From Paludibacter sp. (GTDB lineage: Bacteria > Bacteroidota > Bacteroidia > Bacteroidales > Paludibacteraceae), in contig JAIFKQ010000065.1 of the NCBI GenBank assembly GCA_020049515.1, forward strand, positions 1-34,816: 34,816 nucleotides of DNA, given 5' to 3'. This document shows positions 24,202 to 33,590 of the stretch, piece by piece; positions within the stretch are counted from its first letter, which is position 1; each line of letters opens with the position of its first letter. Made by a program: the position numbers and the translations under genes. Under the pieces are notes generated by a model, which saw only the letters and a list, made by a program, of their open reading frames with translations, did no database searches and was not told the origin of the DNA.

Positions 24202-27048
24202 TTGACTACAAAAACCTACATACACCCACCCAAAACGACTGAAATAGTAGAAGTTATAGGTGCTCGGGTTCATAATTTGAAAAACATTGATGTTTCTATT
24301 CCGCGTGATGCTCTAACAGTAATAACTGGTTTGAGTGGTAGCGGCAAATCATCATTGGCTTTCGATACTATTTTTGCGGAAGGGCAACGCCGTTATATAG
24401 AGACCTTTTCGGCCTACGCTCGTAGTTTTTTGGGAACAATGGAACGCCCCGATGTAGATAAAATAACGGGCTTGAGTCCAGTTATTTCTATTGAACAAAA
24501 AACTACAAATAAAAATCCTCGTTCTACAGTAGGCACAACTACAGAAATTTACGACTTTCTGCGTTTGCTTTATGCGCGTGCGGGGCAAGCTTATTCGTAT
24601 ATTACTGGTGAGAAAATGGTAAAATACTCTGAGGATCAAATTGTTGATTTGATTCTGAAAGAGTACGAGGGCAAAAAAACATATTTGTTGGCACCATTGG
24701 TTCGTGGCCGTAAGGGTCATTACAAGGAATTGTTTGAACAGGTGCGCAAAAAAGGATATTTACACGTCCGCATTGATGGCGAAATACGAGAAGCTACTCA
24801 CGGTTTGAAGCTGGACCGATATAAGAACCATGATATTGAAGTGGTGATTGACAAGCTGTTAGTAACCGAAAAAGACCGCAAACGACTTAAAGAATCCATG
24901 CAAAAAGCCATGCAGCAAGGTGGTGGTATTATCATGTTGCTCGACAAAGACAGTGATAAGTCGCGCTATTTCAGCAAAATGCTTATGTGTCCAAGCAGCG
25001 GCATTTCGTATGACGAGCCTGCACCGCACAATTTTTCGTTCAACTCGCCTCATGGAGCTTGTCATCACTGCAAAGGGCTTGGGTTTGTGAATCAAATAGA
25101 TATGGACAAAATTGTGCCCGATAAAACACTCAGTATTTATCAAGGCGGAATTGCGCCCTTGGGCAAGCATAAAAGCAGCACCATTTTTTGGCAAGTAGAA
25201 GCCATTCTGGAAAAATACGAACTTACCCTCAAAACACCGATTTCTGAGATTCCAGAAGAGGCAATGGACGAAATAATGAACGGCACGGAAGAACGGTTGC
25301 ACATTAAAAACCAGGCCATTGGCACCAATTATTTTTTGAATTACGATGGGATTCTAAAATATATTGAGATGCAAGCCGAAACGGGTGCTTCTGCCACCGA
25401 ACAAAAATGGGCTAATCAGTATTCAAAATCCATAAAATGTCCTGAATGCGAAGGCGCTCGATTGCGTAAAGAATCGCTCTATTTTAGAATGCACGATAAA
25501 AATATTGCACAACTTTCAGCCATGGATATTGCCGAATTATCGGCATGGTTGGAAAATGTAGAAGATTATTTATCGGAGAAACAAAAAACCATTGCTGCCG
25601 AAATATTAAAAGAAATTCGTACCCGACTCCAATTTTTGTTGGATGTGGGGCTCACTTACCTTTCGCTCAATAGGAGTTCGCAATCACTTTCAGGAGGTGA
25701 AAGTCAGCGTATTAGGTTGGCTACACAAATTGGTTCGCAGCTGGTAAATGTGCTCTACATTTTGGACGAACCGAGCATTGGTTTGCATCAGCGCGACAAT
25801 CAGCGGTTGATTCGTTCGCTGAAACAGTTGCGCGACACCGGCAATTCGGTCATTGTGGTGGAGCACGATAAAGACATGATGATGGCGGCTGATTATGTGG
25901 TAGATATGGGTCCACACGCTGGCCGCTTGGGTGGTGAAATTGTTTTTGCTGGCACTCCACAGGAAATGATGCAGGCCGATACACTTACGTCGGCTTATCT
26001 AAATGGTACAAAAAACATTGAAATTCCTGAAAAGCCACGTCCAGGAAATGGACTGAATTTAACTATTAAAGGAGCACGAGGCAATAACCTGAAAAATATA
26101 AATGTTACATTTCCGCTCGGAAAAATGATTTGCGTAACGGGTGTTTCGGGAAGTGGAAAGTCAACATTGATAAATGAAACGCTGCAACCTATTCTGAGTC
26201 AGTACTTTTATCGTTCGTTGCAAGATCCATTGCCTTATGATAGTATTGAAGGAATTGATAATATAGACAAAGTGGTGGAAGTGGACCAGTCGCCCATTGG
26301 CCGTACGCCTCGCTCCAATCCAGCTACTTACACGGGTGTTTTTTCGGATATTCGCAACGTATTTGTTACGCTACCCGAAGCAAAAATTAGGGGCTATAAA
26401 CCGGGTCGCTTTTCATTCAACACTACCGGCGGCCGGTGCGAAGTGTGTGGCGGAAATGGTTACAAAACCATTGAAATGAATTTTTTGCCCGATGTATATG
26501 TTCAGTGCGAAAGTTGTAGCGGAAAACGGTATAATAAAGAAACATTGGAGGTACGCTTCAAAGGAAAATCAATAGCCGATGTGTTGGACATGACCATCAA
26601 TCAAGCGGTAGAATTTTTCGAAAATCAACCTTCTATATTGCATAAAATCAAAACTTTGCAAGATGTGGGGTTGGGTTATATCAAACTTGGACAGTCTAGT
26701 ACCACGCTTTCGGGCGGCGAAAGTCAGCGGGTGAAATTGGCTACAGAGCTTGCCAAGCGCGATACCGGAAAAACCTTGTATATTTTGGACGAACCGACTA
26801 CTGGCTTGCATTTTGAAGATATTCGGGTATTATTGGGCGTACTTAACAGGCTGGTAAACAAGGGAAATACTGTAATTGTTATTGAACACAACATGGATGT
26901 GATAAAAGTGGCCGATCACCTAATAGACATTGGCCCCGAAGGTGGGAGCAAGGGCGGCTACTTGATATGTGCTGGCACCCCACAAGAAATAGCCAAAAAT
27001 AAGAAAAGCGAAACCGGAAAGTTTTTGAAATTGGAATTGAACAATTAA
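24202..27048 (+). CDS. uvrA: Excinuclease ABC subunit UvrA
   Basis: UvrA is the damage-sensing ATPase of nucleotide excision repair. With the start at TTG 24202 it has 948 aa, the normal length. Two ABC modules are present: Walker [10 protein letters not shown] (43-51) and GVSGSGKST in the second half, with signatures [12 protein letters not shown] and [12 protein letters not shown]. The C-terminal zinc finger is complete (CEVCGGNGY with CESCSGKRY). The first zinc finger reads CPSSGISY in place of the usual CPxCG, losing one cysteine, while its second half (ACHHCKGLG) is kept. No in-frame ATG lies near the N-terminus, so a TTG start is needed. No uvrB or uvrC is nearby. Confidence 0.96.
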   Translation: MTTKTYIHPPKTTEIVEVIGARVHNLKNIDVSIPRDALTVITGLSGSGKSSLAFDTIFAEGQRRYIETFSAYARSFLGTMERPDVDKITGLSPVISIEQKTTNKNPRSTVGTTTEIYDFLRLLYARAGQAYSYITGEKMVKYSEDQIVDLILKEYEGKKTYLLAPLVRGRKGHYKELFEQVRKKGYLHVRIDGEIREATHGLKLDRYKNHDIEVVIDKLLVTEKDRKRLKESMQKAMQQGGGIIMLLDKDSDKSRYFSKMLMCPSSGISYDEPAPHNFSFNSPHGACHHCKGLGFVNQIDMDKIVPDKTLSIYQGGIAPLGKHKSSTIFWQVEAILEKYELTLKTPISEIPEEAMDEIMNGTEERLHIKNQAIGTNYFLNYDGILKYIEMQAETGASATEQKWANQYSKSIKCPECEGARLRKESLYFRMHDKNIAQLSAMDIAELSAWLENVEDYLSEKQKTIAAEILKEIRTRLQFLLDVGLTYLSLNRSSQSLSGGESQRIRLATQIGSQLVNVLYILDEPSIGLHQRDNQRLIRSLKQLRDTGNSVIVVEHDKDMMMAADYVVDMGPHAGRLGGEIVFAGTPQEMMQADTLTSAYLNGTKNIEIPEKPRPGNGLNLTIKGARGNNLKNINVTFPLGKMICVTGVSGSGKSTLINETLQPILSQYFYRSLQDPLPYDSIEGIDNIDKVVEVDQSPIGRTPRSNPATYTGVFSDIRNVFVTLPEAKIRGYKPGRFSFNTTGGRCEVCGGNGYKTIEMNFLPDVYVQCESCSGKRYNKETLEVRFKGKSIADVLDMTINQAVEFFENQPSILHKIKTLQDVGLGYIKLGQSSTTLSGGESQRVKLATELAKRDTGKTLYILDEPTTGLHFEDIRVLLGVLNRLVNKGNTVIVIEHNMDVIKVADHLIDIGPEGGSKGGYLICAGTPQEIAKNKKSETGKFLKLELNN

Positions 27049-27078
27049 TTTTAATTGTTTTCTTCAAGTGAATTGTCG

Positions 27079-27086
27079 TATCTTTG
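27079..27086 (+). promoter_or_regulatory. -7 box before the small membrane protein gene
   Basis: TATCTTTG matches TAnnTTTG, 61 nt before the ATG at 27148. It excludes a longer TTG-started frame that opens at 27055. Confidence 0.55.
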
Positions 27087-27147
27087 GTGTCGCAATTTTA
27101 CTATTTTCATTTTTAAGTTCTTTATAAATAATTTAAAATCAACTATT

Positions 27148-27354
27148 ATGCACCCCAAATTAAAACCAGTAATATACGGATTAGGTGTTTTTACAGTTTA
27201 TGTACTACTTACTTATGTGCTTCGTATTATTTTCAAACGTACGACTAGCGATGCAACAATTTTTGGTGTTTATTCAACCAACGATTTGTTAATTGGCTTG
27301 TTATTGGCAGTGGTCTTAACTTTTTCTCACCAAAGAAGAAAGACTATCAAATAG
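27148..27354 (+). CDS. Small two-pass membrane protein, function unknown
   Basis: A 68-aa protein with two membrane segments: about 8-28 (VIYGLGVFTVYVLLTYVLRII) and about 46-60 (DLLIGLLLAVVLTF), each followed by basic residues (KRTT and HQRRKTIK). The ATG at 27148 is chosen because the -7 box at 27079 lies inside the longer frame. It has no recognised family. The deacetylase gene starts 26 nt after its stop on the same strand, so it may be the first gene of the polysaccharide transcript. Confidence 0.65.
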   Translation: MHPKLKPVIYGLGVFTVYVLLTYVLRIIFKRTTSDATIFGVYSTNDLLIGLLLAVVLTFSHQRRKTIK

Positions 27355-27380
27355 TTAATCTGTTCAATATTGTTAAGGTT

Positions 27381-28409
27381 ATGAATCCAAGGGAAATAAT
27401 AAAAAAAGCGGGATTTCTTTTGGATTTAATTCCAACAAAGTTGCTGATTGGTGCTACGAATAAAAAAATTTTGCTGCCATTTTATCATGCAGTAAGCAAT
27501 GAAAAATTACATCACATTGATAATTTATATTCAAGTAGAAATGTAGAATTGTTTATTGAAGATTTAGAATTTTTCTGTAAATACTTTAAAGCCATAACAA
27601 TAGATGAGCTTTACCAAATAATAGTTGACAATAAAAAAATAAGCCAACCCGTTTTTCATTTAACTTTTGACGATGGATTGAGAGAAGTTTATACTGTAAT
27701 AGCCCCCATATTGGCTAAAAAAGGTATTCCAGCAACTTTTTTTGTAAATACTGATTTTATTGATAACAAATCGTTATTTTTTCGATATAAAATAAGTTTA
27801 ATTATTGATCGGATCAATAAAAATGCTGATTCAGAATTGCTTAATAAATTAGCATTATTGTTTGAAATACAAGATAATAGCTTGAAAACTATTGTATGTG
27901 AAATAGAGCAATTGCAATTTTCAGACCTTGATTTGATAAATGAAATAGGTGCTTTGTTAAACATTGATTTCAAGGCATTTTTATCAAAAGTACAGCCTTA
28001 TTTGAACACTAAGGAAATAAATGAATTGAAAGATAAGGGTTTTACTTTTGGGTCGCATAGTTTAAATCATCCATTGTTTAAAAATTTGAATTTCGAAGAG
28101 CAAAAACGACAAATTTCAGAAAGTTTTTCCTTTTTATCAAAACAATTTGGGTGTAAAAATAAATATTTTTCATTTCCATTTTCCGATGATAAAGTTAGAA
28201 ATAACCTCTTTAAATGGATGTATGATGTAGAAAAATGTAGATTAACGTTTGGCATTTCGGGGTTGAAAAGGGATGCGAACAAATTTCATCTTCACAGGAT
28301 TCAGATGGAGAATAATTTTGATTCGGCAGAAAAAATTGTAAAAACAGAGTATTTATACTATATATTAAAAATTGCGTTGTTTAAAAATAAGATAAAGCGT
28401 TATGATTAA
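27381..28409 (+). CDS. Polysaccharide deacetylase family protein (NodB-like)
   Basis: A 342-aa carbohydrate-esterase-4-like protein. The first catalytic motif TFDDG (95-99) and the metal-binding H226-x3-H230 (SHSLNHP) are both present. It has no signal peptide, so it probably acts on a cytoplasmic or lipid-linked sugar precursor. The family removes N- or O-acetyl groups from polysaccharides; the substrate here is unknown. Its stop overlaps the start of the methyltransferase gene by 8 nt, showing tight coupling. The local sequence is more AT-rich than that of uvrA before it. Confidence 0.85.
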   Translation: MNPREIIKKAGFLLDLIPTKLLIGATNKKILLPFYHAVSNEKLHHIDNLYSSRNVELFIEDLEFFCKYFKAITIDELYQIIVDNKKISQPVFHLTFDDGLREVYTVIAPILAKKGIPATFFVNTDFIDNKSLFFRYKISLIIDRINKNADSELLNKLALLFEIQDNSLKTIVCEIEQLQFSDLDLINEIGALLNIDFKAFLSKVQPYLNTKEINELKDKGFTFGSHSLNHPLFKNLNFEEQKRQISESFSFLSKQFGCKNKYFSFPFSDDKVRNNLFKWMYDVEKCRLTFGISGLKRDANKFHLHRIQMENNFDSAEKIVKTEYLYYILKIALFKNKIKRYD

Positions 28410-29160
28410 ATCCACCTATAAAAAAGTGTTTTCAGCAAAATCAAGATTGAATTTTCACTTCATTTACAATAAGTTACGTGGTCCATTTTATTATGGGAAT
28501 AATTATCACTGCAATTGTTGTAATCATAATTTCAGCACTTTTATACCCAAAGGGCGCATATTGCGTAATAATGCCGAATGCCCTAATTGCGGCTCACTAG
28601 AGCGGACTAGGCTGCTAATGTTGTACCTTCAAAATAATACCGATATTTTCAGTAAGAGCCTGAAAGTGTTACATATAGCACCAGAAAAATGTTTAAATAA
28701 AGTATTTAAAAAGCTCAACATCGAATATATTGATGGAGATTTAGACCCATTGATGGCTACGCACATAGTTGACGTTACAGACATTCAGTATCCAACCAAT
28801 TATTTCGATATTATTATTTGTTCACATGTGCTTGGACATGTCCCCGATGAACCAAAAGCCATATCAGAATTACATAGAGTGCTGAGCTCCAACGGAATTG
28901 CATTAATAATGACATTGATAAATCCTAAAAATGCATCTACCTTTGAGGATAAAAATATAATTTCGGTATCGGATAGAGCTACCAACTATGGAGAGCCAGA
29001 TTTGTGTAGATTGCATGGTTTGGATTTTAAAGTTAGACTTGCCAATAATGGATTTAAAGTAGAAGTGATTGATTATAGAAATGATATTGACACTACATTG
29101 GCACAAAAACTTAGTGTAGGCGATGGAGATAGGGAGTTGATTTTTAGATGTAGTAAGTAA
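28402..29160 (+). CDS. SAM-dependent methyltransferase with N-terminal zinc ribbon
   Basis: A 252-aa protein. The N-terminal part carries two cysteine pairs, C37-x2-C40 and C60-x2-C63 (ECPNCGSLERTR), forming a likely zinc ribbon. A class I methyltransferase fold follows: LKVLHIAPEK (motif I region, 87-96), DGDLDP (111-116), FDIIICSHVLGHV (135-147) and the ELHRVLSSNGIALI strand (156-169). Similar proteins occur in surface-polysaccharide clusters, where they may methylate sugars. It overlaps the upstream deacetylase gene by 8 nt. The acceptor substrate is not shown by the sequence. Confidence 0.82.
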   Translation: MIKSTYKKVFSAKSRLNFHFIYNKLRGPFYYGNNYHCNCCNHNFSTFIPKGRILRNNAECPNCGSLERTRLLMLYLQNNTDIFSKSLKVLHIAPEKCLNKVFKKLNIEYIDGDLDPLMATHIVDVTDIQYPTNYFDIIICSHVLGHVPDEPKAISELHRVLSSNGIALIMTLINPKNASTFEDKNIISVSDRATNYGEPDLCRLHGLDFKVRLANNGFKVEVIDYRNDIDTTLAQKLSVGDGDRELIFRCSK

Positions 29161-29252
29161 ATATTGAAATGATTGATGATGAGATAGTTAGTGTTGAATA
29201 TATTAGGAGTAGTTATTTTTTTCTAAAAATTGCCTGTTGAAATAAAAGAAAA

Positions 29253-30566
29253 ATGATTGAAATAATAAGATACATATTAGGTTTTTTGATTGGTGATAAT
29301 GCTTCACCCGAACTTGTTGAACAGATTGGCTATACAGCCAATAGATCTGATTTTAAGCATTATAAGTTAGTGATTATTCCGTCCAATTTTTTTGATAATA
29401 CTATATACGGCAGCGAATTATCCATTCCACAGTTGCCACTACCAGTATGGGAAGAGGTGCCGCTAATTTTTGGTAAGCCACGGTCTGAAATGGTAGGTGA
29501 AACAATGGTTTTACATGCTGATTTGATAGCTAGTACTTATTTTTTGATTTCGCGCTACGAAGAAATGGTGCGGCGCGATGTGCGTGATACCCATGGTCGG
29601 TTTCCAGGCATAGAATCATTGCCTTATAAAGCTGGTTTTATCGATTCGCCAATAGTAGAGGAATATGGAAAAAAACTTAGACTGAAGCTTGCCGAAGTAG
29701 GATTAATACTACCCGAGCCACCGCAAAAAATACAGAAAATTTACTTAACACATGATTTAGACCAACTAGCGCATTATAGAAATATCCGTGGCTTTATGGG
29801 TGGGCTTTTACGGGGTTTAAGAAGGCCAAAAGAAGGCAATAGGGCGATAAAAAGTTTTTTTGGTGGACTTAGATTTGATCCATGGTACACTTTTCCGTGG
29901 TTGTTTAACATGAATAGTACCGTGCTAAAAGTGGTTGGTAGCGAGCGCTGCGAATCTATTCTTTTTGTGAGGGCAGGCGGCGGACTTCGAAAGGAGGATA
30001 AACCAATATTGCTTTTTCATACGCCAGATTTTCAATCACTTATAAAGCTTTGCAAACGAAAAAAGATAACATTTGGGTTGCATGCCAGCTACGAAGCAGG
30101 ATTATCACCAGACAAAATTTTGGATGAAAAGAAGAACTTAAATCGAATTACTAAATCGAAAATTGCATTAAATCGTCATCATTTTTTAAATACACGCCAA
30201 CCCGAAGATATGTTGGCTTTGATAAAAGCTGGTATAACTGATGATTTTACAATGGGTTACGCTGATGTGGCTGGTTTTAGATTAGGAACATGCCGACCTG
30301 TAAAATGGATTAATCCACTTACAAAACAAATTACAACGCTCACTTTACATCCGTTGGCAATTATGGATAAAAGCCTGAGTGATAAACGCTACATGTATTT
30401 GAATGCCCACGAAGCTTATCAATATTGTGAGCAATTGATAAATGTGGTAGAAAGTTGGAATGGTGAATTGGTGCTGCTTTGGCACAATACATCGGTAGAA
30501 AAAACTCCGGAACTATATCATCGTAAATTGTATGAAAATTTAATTGAACATTTAAAAACGAAATGA
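29253..30566 (+). CDS. Polysaccharide-deacetylase-like protein of surface polysaccharide clusters
   Basis: A 437-aa cytoplasmic protein. The N-terminal 150 residues form a separate domain (SPELVEQIGYTAN, ADLIASTYFLISRYEE). The second half starts with LTHDLDQL (165-172), a deacetylase-type metal motif of the HDxD kind, followed later by TFGLHASYEAG and LTLHPLAIMD, consistent with the remaining barrel strands. This two-domain layout is common in Bacteroidota O-antigen and capsule loci; the reaction is not established. It lies 92 nt after the methyltransferase. A GC-rich dispersed repeat separates it from the next gene. Confidence 0.75.
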   Translation: MIEIIRYILGFLIGDNASPELVEQIGYTANRSDFKHYKLVIIPSNFFDNTIYGSELSIPQLPLPVWEEVPLIFGKPRSEMVGETMVLHADLIASTYFLISRYEEMVRRDVRDTHGRFPGIESLPYKAGFIDSPIVEEYGKKLRLKLAEVGLILPEPPQKIQKIYLTHDLDQLAHYRNIRGFMGGLLRGLRRPKEGNRAIKSFFGGLRFDPWYTFPWLFNMNSTVLKVVGSERCESILFVRAGGGLRKEDKPILLFHTPDFQSLIKLCKRKKITFGLHASYEAGLSPDKILDEKKNLNRITKSKIALNRHHFLNTRQPEDMLALIKAGITDDFTMGYADVAGFRLGTCRPVKWINPLTKQITTLTLHPLAIMDKSLSDKRYMYLNAHEAYQYCEQLINVVESWNGELVLLWHNTSVEKTPELYHRKLYENLIEHLKTK

Positions 30567-30634
30567 ACAACTTAGACAAAATAAAATTATTGAATACTCA
30601 ACGAAATACTTAACTAAGAACTAACCTCTCTCTT

Positions 30635-30680
30635 CCCCCGCAATTTATCCCGTCGTAAACGGGAGTTGGTTAGGGGGCTT
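30635..30680. repeat. GC-rich palindromic dispersed repeat, copy 1
   Basis: It begins CCCCCGCAATTTATCCCG and ends GGTTAGGGGGCTT. The reverse complement of 33447-33491 is nearly the same sequence, differing mainly in the small central loop. It lies 11 nt ahead of the GT4 gene. Confidence 0.8.
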
Positions 30681-30691
30681 ATAAAATCAAA

Positions 30692-31786
30692 ATGAAAAAA
30701 CGCATTATTATTTCTGTTACCAGCGATTTAAGTACCGACCAAAGGGTGCTGAAAGTTGCTCGTACATGCTTTAATAATGGTTTTGATGTATATCTGGTTG
30801 GCCGAAAACTTAAAAATAGTCACCCTTTATTTTTGCCTTTTAAGTATAAAAGAATGAGGTTGATATTTGTTAATTCGGCTTTTTTTTATGCTGAATATAA
30901 TATTCGGCTTTTTATTTTCCTGTTATTTTCGAAGGCGGATATTTTTTTATCTAACGACACTGACACTTTGTTGGCTAATTTTATAGCAGCAAGTATTCGT
31001 CGTAAAAAGTTCATTTTTGATGCGCATGAGCTGTTCCCCGAAGTTCCCGAATTGACCGAACGACCAAAAGTGAGAATGTGTTGGGAAAAATTGGAGGATT
31101 GGATTTTTCCTTATCTAACACACTCATATACAGTTTGTAACTCTATTTCCGATTATTATCAAAAAAAATACGGTATTTCCATGAAAGTGGTGCGAAATGT
31201 TCCTTATTATCGTTATGCTGAAAAACAAGAACCAAAAATTAGCTATCCAAATCAGAAAATAATTTTATATCAGGGAGCAATAAATAAAGGAAGAGGTTTG
31301 GAATGGGTGTTGGAGGCAATGCCTTTTATTGAAAATGCTAAATTGGTAATTATTGGCGAAGGTGACATCCGCGGTGAATTAGAAGCGCTCACTAAAAAGC
31401 TGAAACTTGAGCAAAAAGTTGTTTTTTTAGGGAGAATTGCAGCTGATAAACTACATGAATATACTCCTTCGGCAGCTATTGGGTTATGTCTGCTCGAAGA
31501 GTTGGGATTGAGCTATTATTTTTCATTGCCCAATCGTATTTTCGACTGCATTCAGGCGGGCGTTCCTATCTTGGCTACACGATTTCCGGAAATTACCAAT
31601 ATTGTAGAAACCCATAAAACTGGTGTGATGATTGACCATTACGAACCCCGTTTTTTGGCAGATACGATAAATGAAATGTTGAGAAATCCAATAAATACTA
31701 CTCATTTTGAAGATGTTGCAAAAGAATTTTGTTGGGAAAATGAAGAGAAAGTTTTGTTGAATGTAATATATAAAGCAATGAATTAA
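30692..31786 (+). CDS. GT4-family glycosyltransferase
   Basis: A 364-aa GT-B glycosyltransferase. The N-terminal half includes SNDTDTLLANFIA and DAHELFPEVPEL. The C-terminal half begins with LYQGAINKGRGLEWVLEAM and carries LVIIGEGD, VVFLGRI and the donor-binding LPNRIFDCIQAGVPILAT segment. It probably transfers a sugar from a nucleotide donor during assembly of a surface glycan. The start at 30692 follows the GC-rich repeat directly. Sugar specificity cannot be read from the sequence. Confidence 0.9.
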   Translation: MKKRIIISVTSDLSTDQRVLKVARTCFNNGFDVYLVGRKLKNSHPLFLPFKYKRMRLIFVNSAFFYAEYNIRLFIFLLFSKADIFLSNDTDTLLANFIAASIRRKKFIFDAHELFPEVPELTERPKVRMCWEKLEDWIFPYLTHSYTVCNSISDYYQKKYGISMKVVRNVPYYRYAEKQEPKISYPNQKIILYQGAINKGRGLEWVLEAMPFIENAKLVIIGEGDIRGELEALTKKLKLEQKVVFLGRIAADKLHEYTPSAAIGLCLLEELGLSYYFSLPNRIFDCIQAGVPILATRFPEITNIVETHKTGVMIDHYEPRFLADTINEMLRNPINTTHFEDVAKEFCWENEEKVLLNVIYKAMN

Positions 31787-32093
31787 TTTGATTGGTATAT
31801 TTCACCAACAATAGACTTTATATAGATTAATTTTATATGTGCCCAACAATAAAAGATTTACCACTAAGATACTAAGGACACAGAGTCCCGATAGCTATCG
31901 GGGTAAGGGTACTCTAAGGTCTTAGTGCTAAACTTCTTATTTTTAATTGCGTAGCAATTCATTCTATATAAACTTTAATATTTAAACATGAATGGAAGAA
32001 TTTGCTGACGGAGAATTAAAGGTATTTATCTATGCAGTATTCGAAAATTCGTAATAGAGCTCAAATAAGTCATATCATTTTTAATGTAAATAT
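31787..32093. other. Intergenic region with palindromic repeat
   Basis: About 307 nt without an ORF. Its main content is the repeat at 31862-31927. The rest is AT-rich, and no clear promoter box was seen before the GT2 gene. Confidence 0.55.
31862..31927. repeat. Palindrome-centred intergenic repeat
   Basis: The ends CACTAAGA (31862-31869) and TCTTAGTG (31920-31927) are inverted copies. Near the centre is the perfect palindrome CCCGATAGCTATCGGG (31887-31902). ACTAAG and CTAAGG units recur in both arms. Repeats of this look are common between genes in Bacteroidota, as far as I recall; no second copy is present here. Confidence 0.65.
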
Positions 32094-32990
32094 ATGCTTT
32101 CTATACTCATTCCCACTTTTAACTACAATATTACACAACTAGTTGCTGTTTTACATCAACAAGCTGTTGCTACTTTCATCGATTTTGAAATTGTGGTAAT
32201 GGATGATGGCTCGGTTACTTTTAAAGACGAGAATAGGAAAATTGAATTGTTCAAAAATTGTAGGTTTATTGAGCTGCCCTCCAATGTTGGACGATCGAAA
32301 ATAAGAAACCTATTGGCAGATGAGGCACAATATGACTACCTTATCTTTCTAGATTGCGATGCTGATATAAATCATACCGACTTTATTGATAGGTATTTAT
32401 CGTTATGCGACCAGCTGGTAGTTGCCGTTGGTGGTAGAACTTATGATAAAAATAGCACAAACCCAAACTATAGTTTAACACTTAAATACGGTCGCGTAAG
32501 AGAAGGCCATCTTGCTTCATTGAAGGAAATGAGAGTGCGTCAGAAAACATTCACAACACCAAATTTCTTGATTTCTAAGTCTATCTTTAATGAAATTAGG
32601 TTTGACGAAACCATAAAAGGCTATGGACACGAAGATACCGTTTTTGGCGTGATGCTTCATCAAAAAAACATAGAAGTTTTATTTGTTGATAATCCAGTCG
32701 TGCATAAGGGGTTGGACGATAATGGAACATTTTTGAGAAAAACAGAAGAAGGAATTGCAAATTTGTTTTTGTTGTACCAACGCAAAAAATATCCTTATTT
32801 GGAGAATGATTCAAAGATTCTGTCAACATTTATTAGAATAAAATTCTTACGTCTTCAATATCCAATAAAATATCTATTCTTAATTTTTAAATCACTTATG
32901 GTCAAAAATCTTGTAGGTAGTGAGCCTTCATTATTTCTTTTCGACATATATAAATTGGGTTATTTGTGTAAAATAGCTTCTCGTAGGTGA
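32094..32990 (+). CDS. GT2-family glycosyltransferase
   Basis: A 298-aa GT-A glycosyltransferase. Motifs: LSILIPTFNYN (2-12) at the start, MDDGS (36-40) in the nucleotide-binding strand, the DxD-type LDCDAD (86-91), and GYGHEDTVFG for the acceptor-side catalytic region. It has no transmembrane domain apart from hydrophobic patches near the C-terminus. It is likely part of the same glycan-assembly set as the GT4 gene. Its donor and acceptor are unknown. Confidence 0.9.
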   Translation: MLSILIPTFNYNITQLVAVLHQQAVATFIDFEIVVMDDGSVTFKDENRKIELFKNCRFIELPSNVGRSKIRNLLADEAQYDYLIFLDCDADINHTDFIDRYLSLCDQLVVAVGGRTYDKNSTNPNYSLTLKYGRVREGHLASLKEMRVRQKTFTTPNFLISKSIFNEIRFDETIKGYGHEDTVFGVMLHQKNIEVLFVDNPVVHKGLDDNGTFLRKTEEGIANLFLLYQRKKYPYLENDSKILSTFIRIKFLRLQYPIKYLFLIFKSLMVKNLVGSEPSLFLFDIYKLGYLCKIASRR

Positions 32991-33173
32991 CATATTGTCA
33001 CAATAATTAAGCCGTTTTTCTTAAAGAGGGCCTTTATCTGATAATAATGGCAGATAATTTCATTGGCACAAAATATGTAAAGAGTAAACTTTGAAATCAA
33101 GATATAAAAATACAGTTATATATTATTTAGCTGAAAATTCATCATTTATTTAATCAATTAAAAATATAATAGC

Positions 33174-33443
33174 ATGAACATTAAACCATTAGCCGACCGC
33201 GTGTTGGTATTACCTGTTGCGGCAGAAGAAAAAACAATTAGCGGCATTATTATTCCCGATGCAGCCAAAGAAAAATCCTTGAAAGGCGAAGTGCTTGCCG
33301 TAGGTAAAGGAACGAAAGACGAAGAAATGGTAGTTGAAGTTGGTAACACCGTATTGTATGGAAAATATGCTGGTACCGAATTGGAGTGGGAAGGTGTTAA
33401 GTATTTGATTATGAAACAATCAGATATATTGGCTGTTATTTAA
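33174..33443 (+). CDS. groES: Co-chaperonin GroES
   Basis: An 89-aa GroES that caps the GroEL folding chamber. Visible family segments: [12 protein letters not shown] (3-14), the mobile loop around [17 protein letters not shown] (18-34), GEVLAVGKG and [13 protein letters not shown]. It is slightly short, as is common in Bacteroidota. The 183-nt upstream gap shows no CIRCE operator (TTAGCACTC and its inverted copy) and no clear TAnnTTTG box, so its heat-shock control is not evident. groEL follows after 159 nt, an unusually long gap filled partly by a dispersed repeat. Confidence 0.97.
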   Translation: MNIKPLADRVLVLPVAAEEKTISGIIIPDAAKEKSLKGEVLAVGKGTKDEEMVVEVGNTVLYGKYAGTELEWEGVKYLIMKQSDILAVI

Positions 33444-33446
33444 GAG

Positions 33447-33491
33447 AAGCCCCCTAACCCCCTCCCGATAAATCGGGATAAATTGCGGGGG
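33447..33491. repeat. GC-rich palindromic dispersed repeat, copy 2 (between groES and groEL)
   Basis: It starts AAGCCCCCTAACCCCC, contains the small hairpin TCCCGAT-AA-ATCGGGA (33463-33478) and ends ATTGCGGGGG. It is the inverted counterpart of 30635-30680. It starts 3 nt after the groES stop and can form a GC-rich hairpin in the groESL transcript. Confidence 0.82.
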
Positions 33492-33590
33492 AATTGAATT
33501 AGTACGGTTATTGATTTTTTTATTTCAAATAATAAATCGATTGCAATACTTTGGTGTTTTAATAGTAAATAGTAAATGAAAAAATAGTAA

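Noticed and set aside
24952-25080. Loss of a zinc-finger cysteine in UvrA considered as a sign of a pseudogene.
   Set aside because: All ATPase motifs, the second zinc finger and the full length are intact, so a lineage variant is more likely.
24859-25302. A 147-codon minus-strand frame inside uvrA.
   Set aside because: It is fully contained in uvrA, with composition typical of an antisense shadow and no promoter.
30635-30680. The GC-rich inverted repeat considered as an intrinsic terminator for the upstream gene.
   Set aside because: It has no T-run and recurs in inverted orientation between groES and groEL, so a dispersed repeat fits better.
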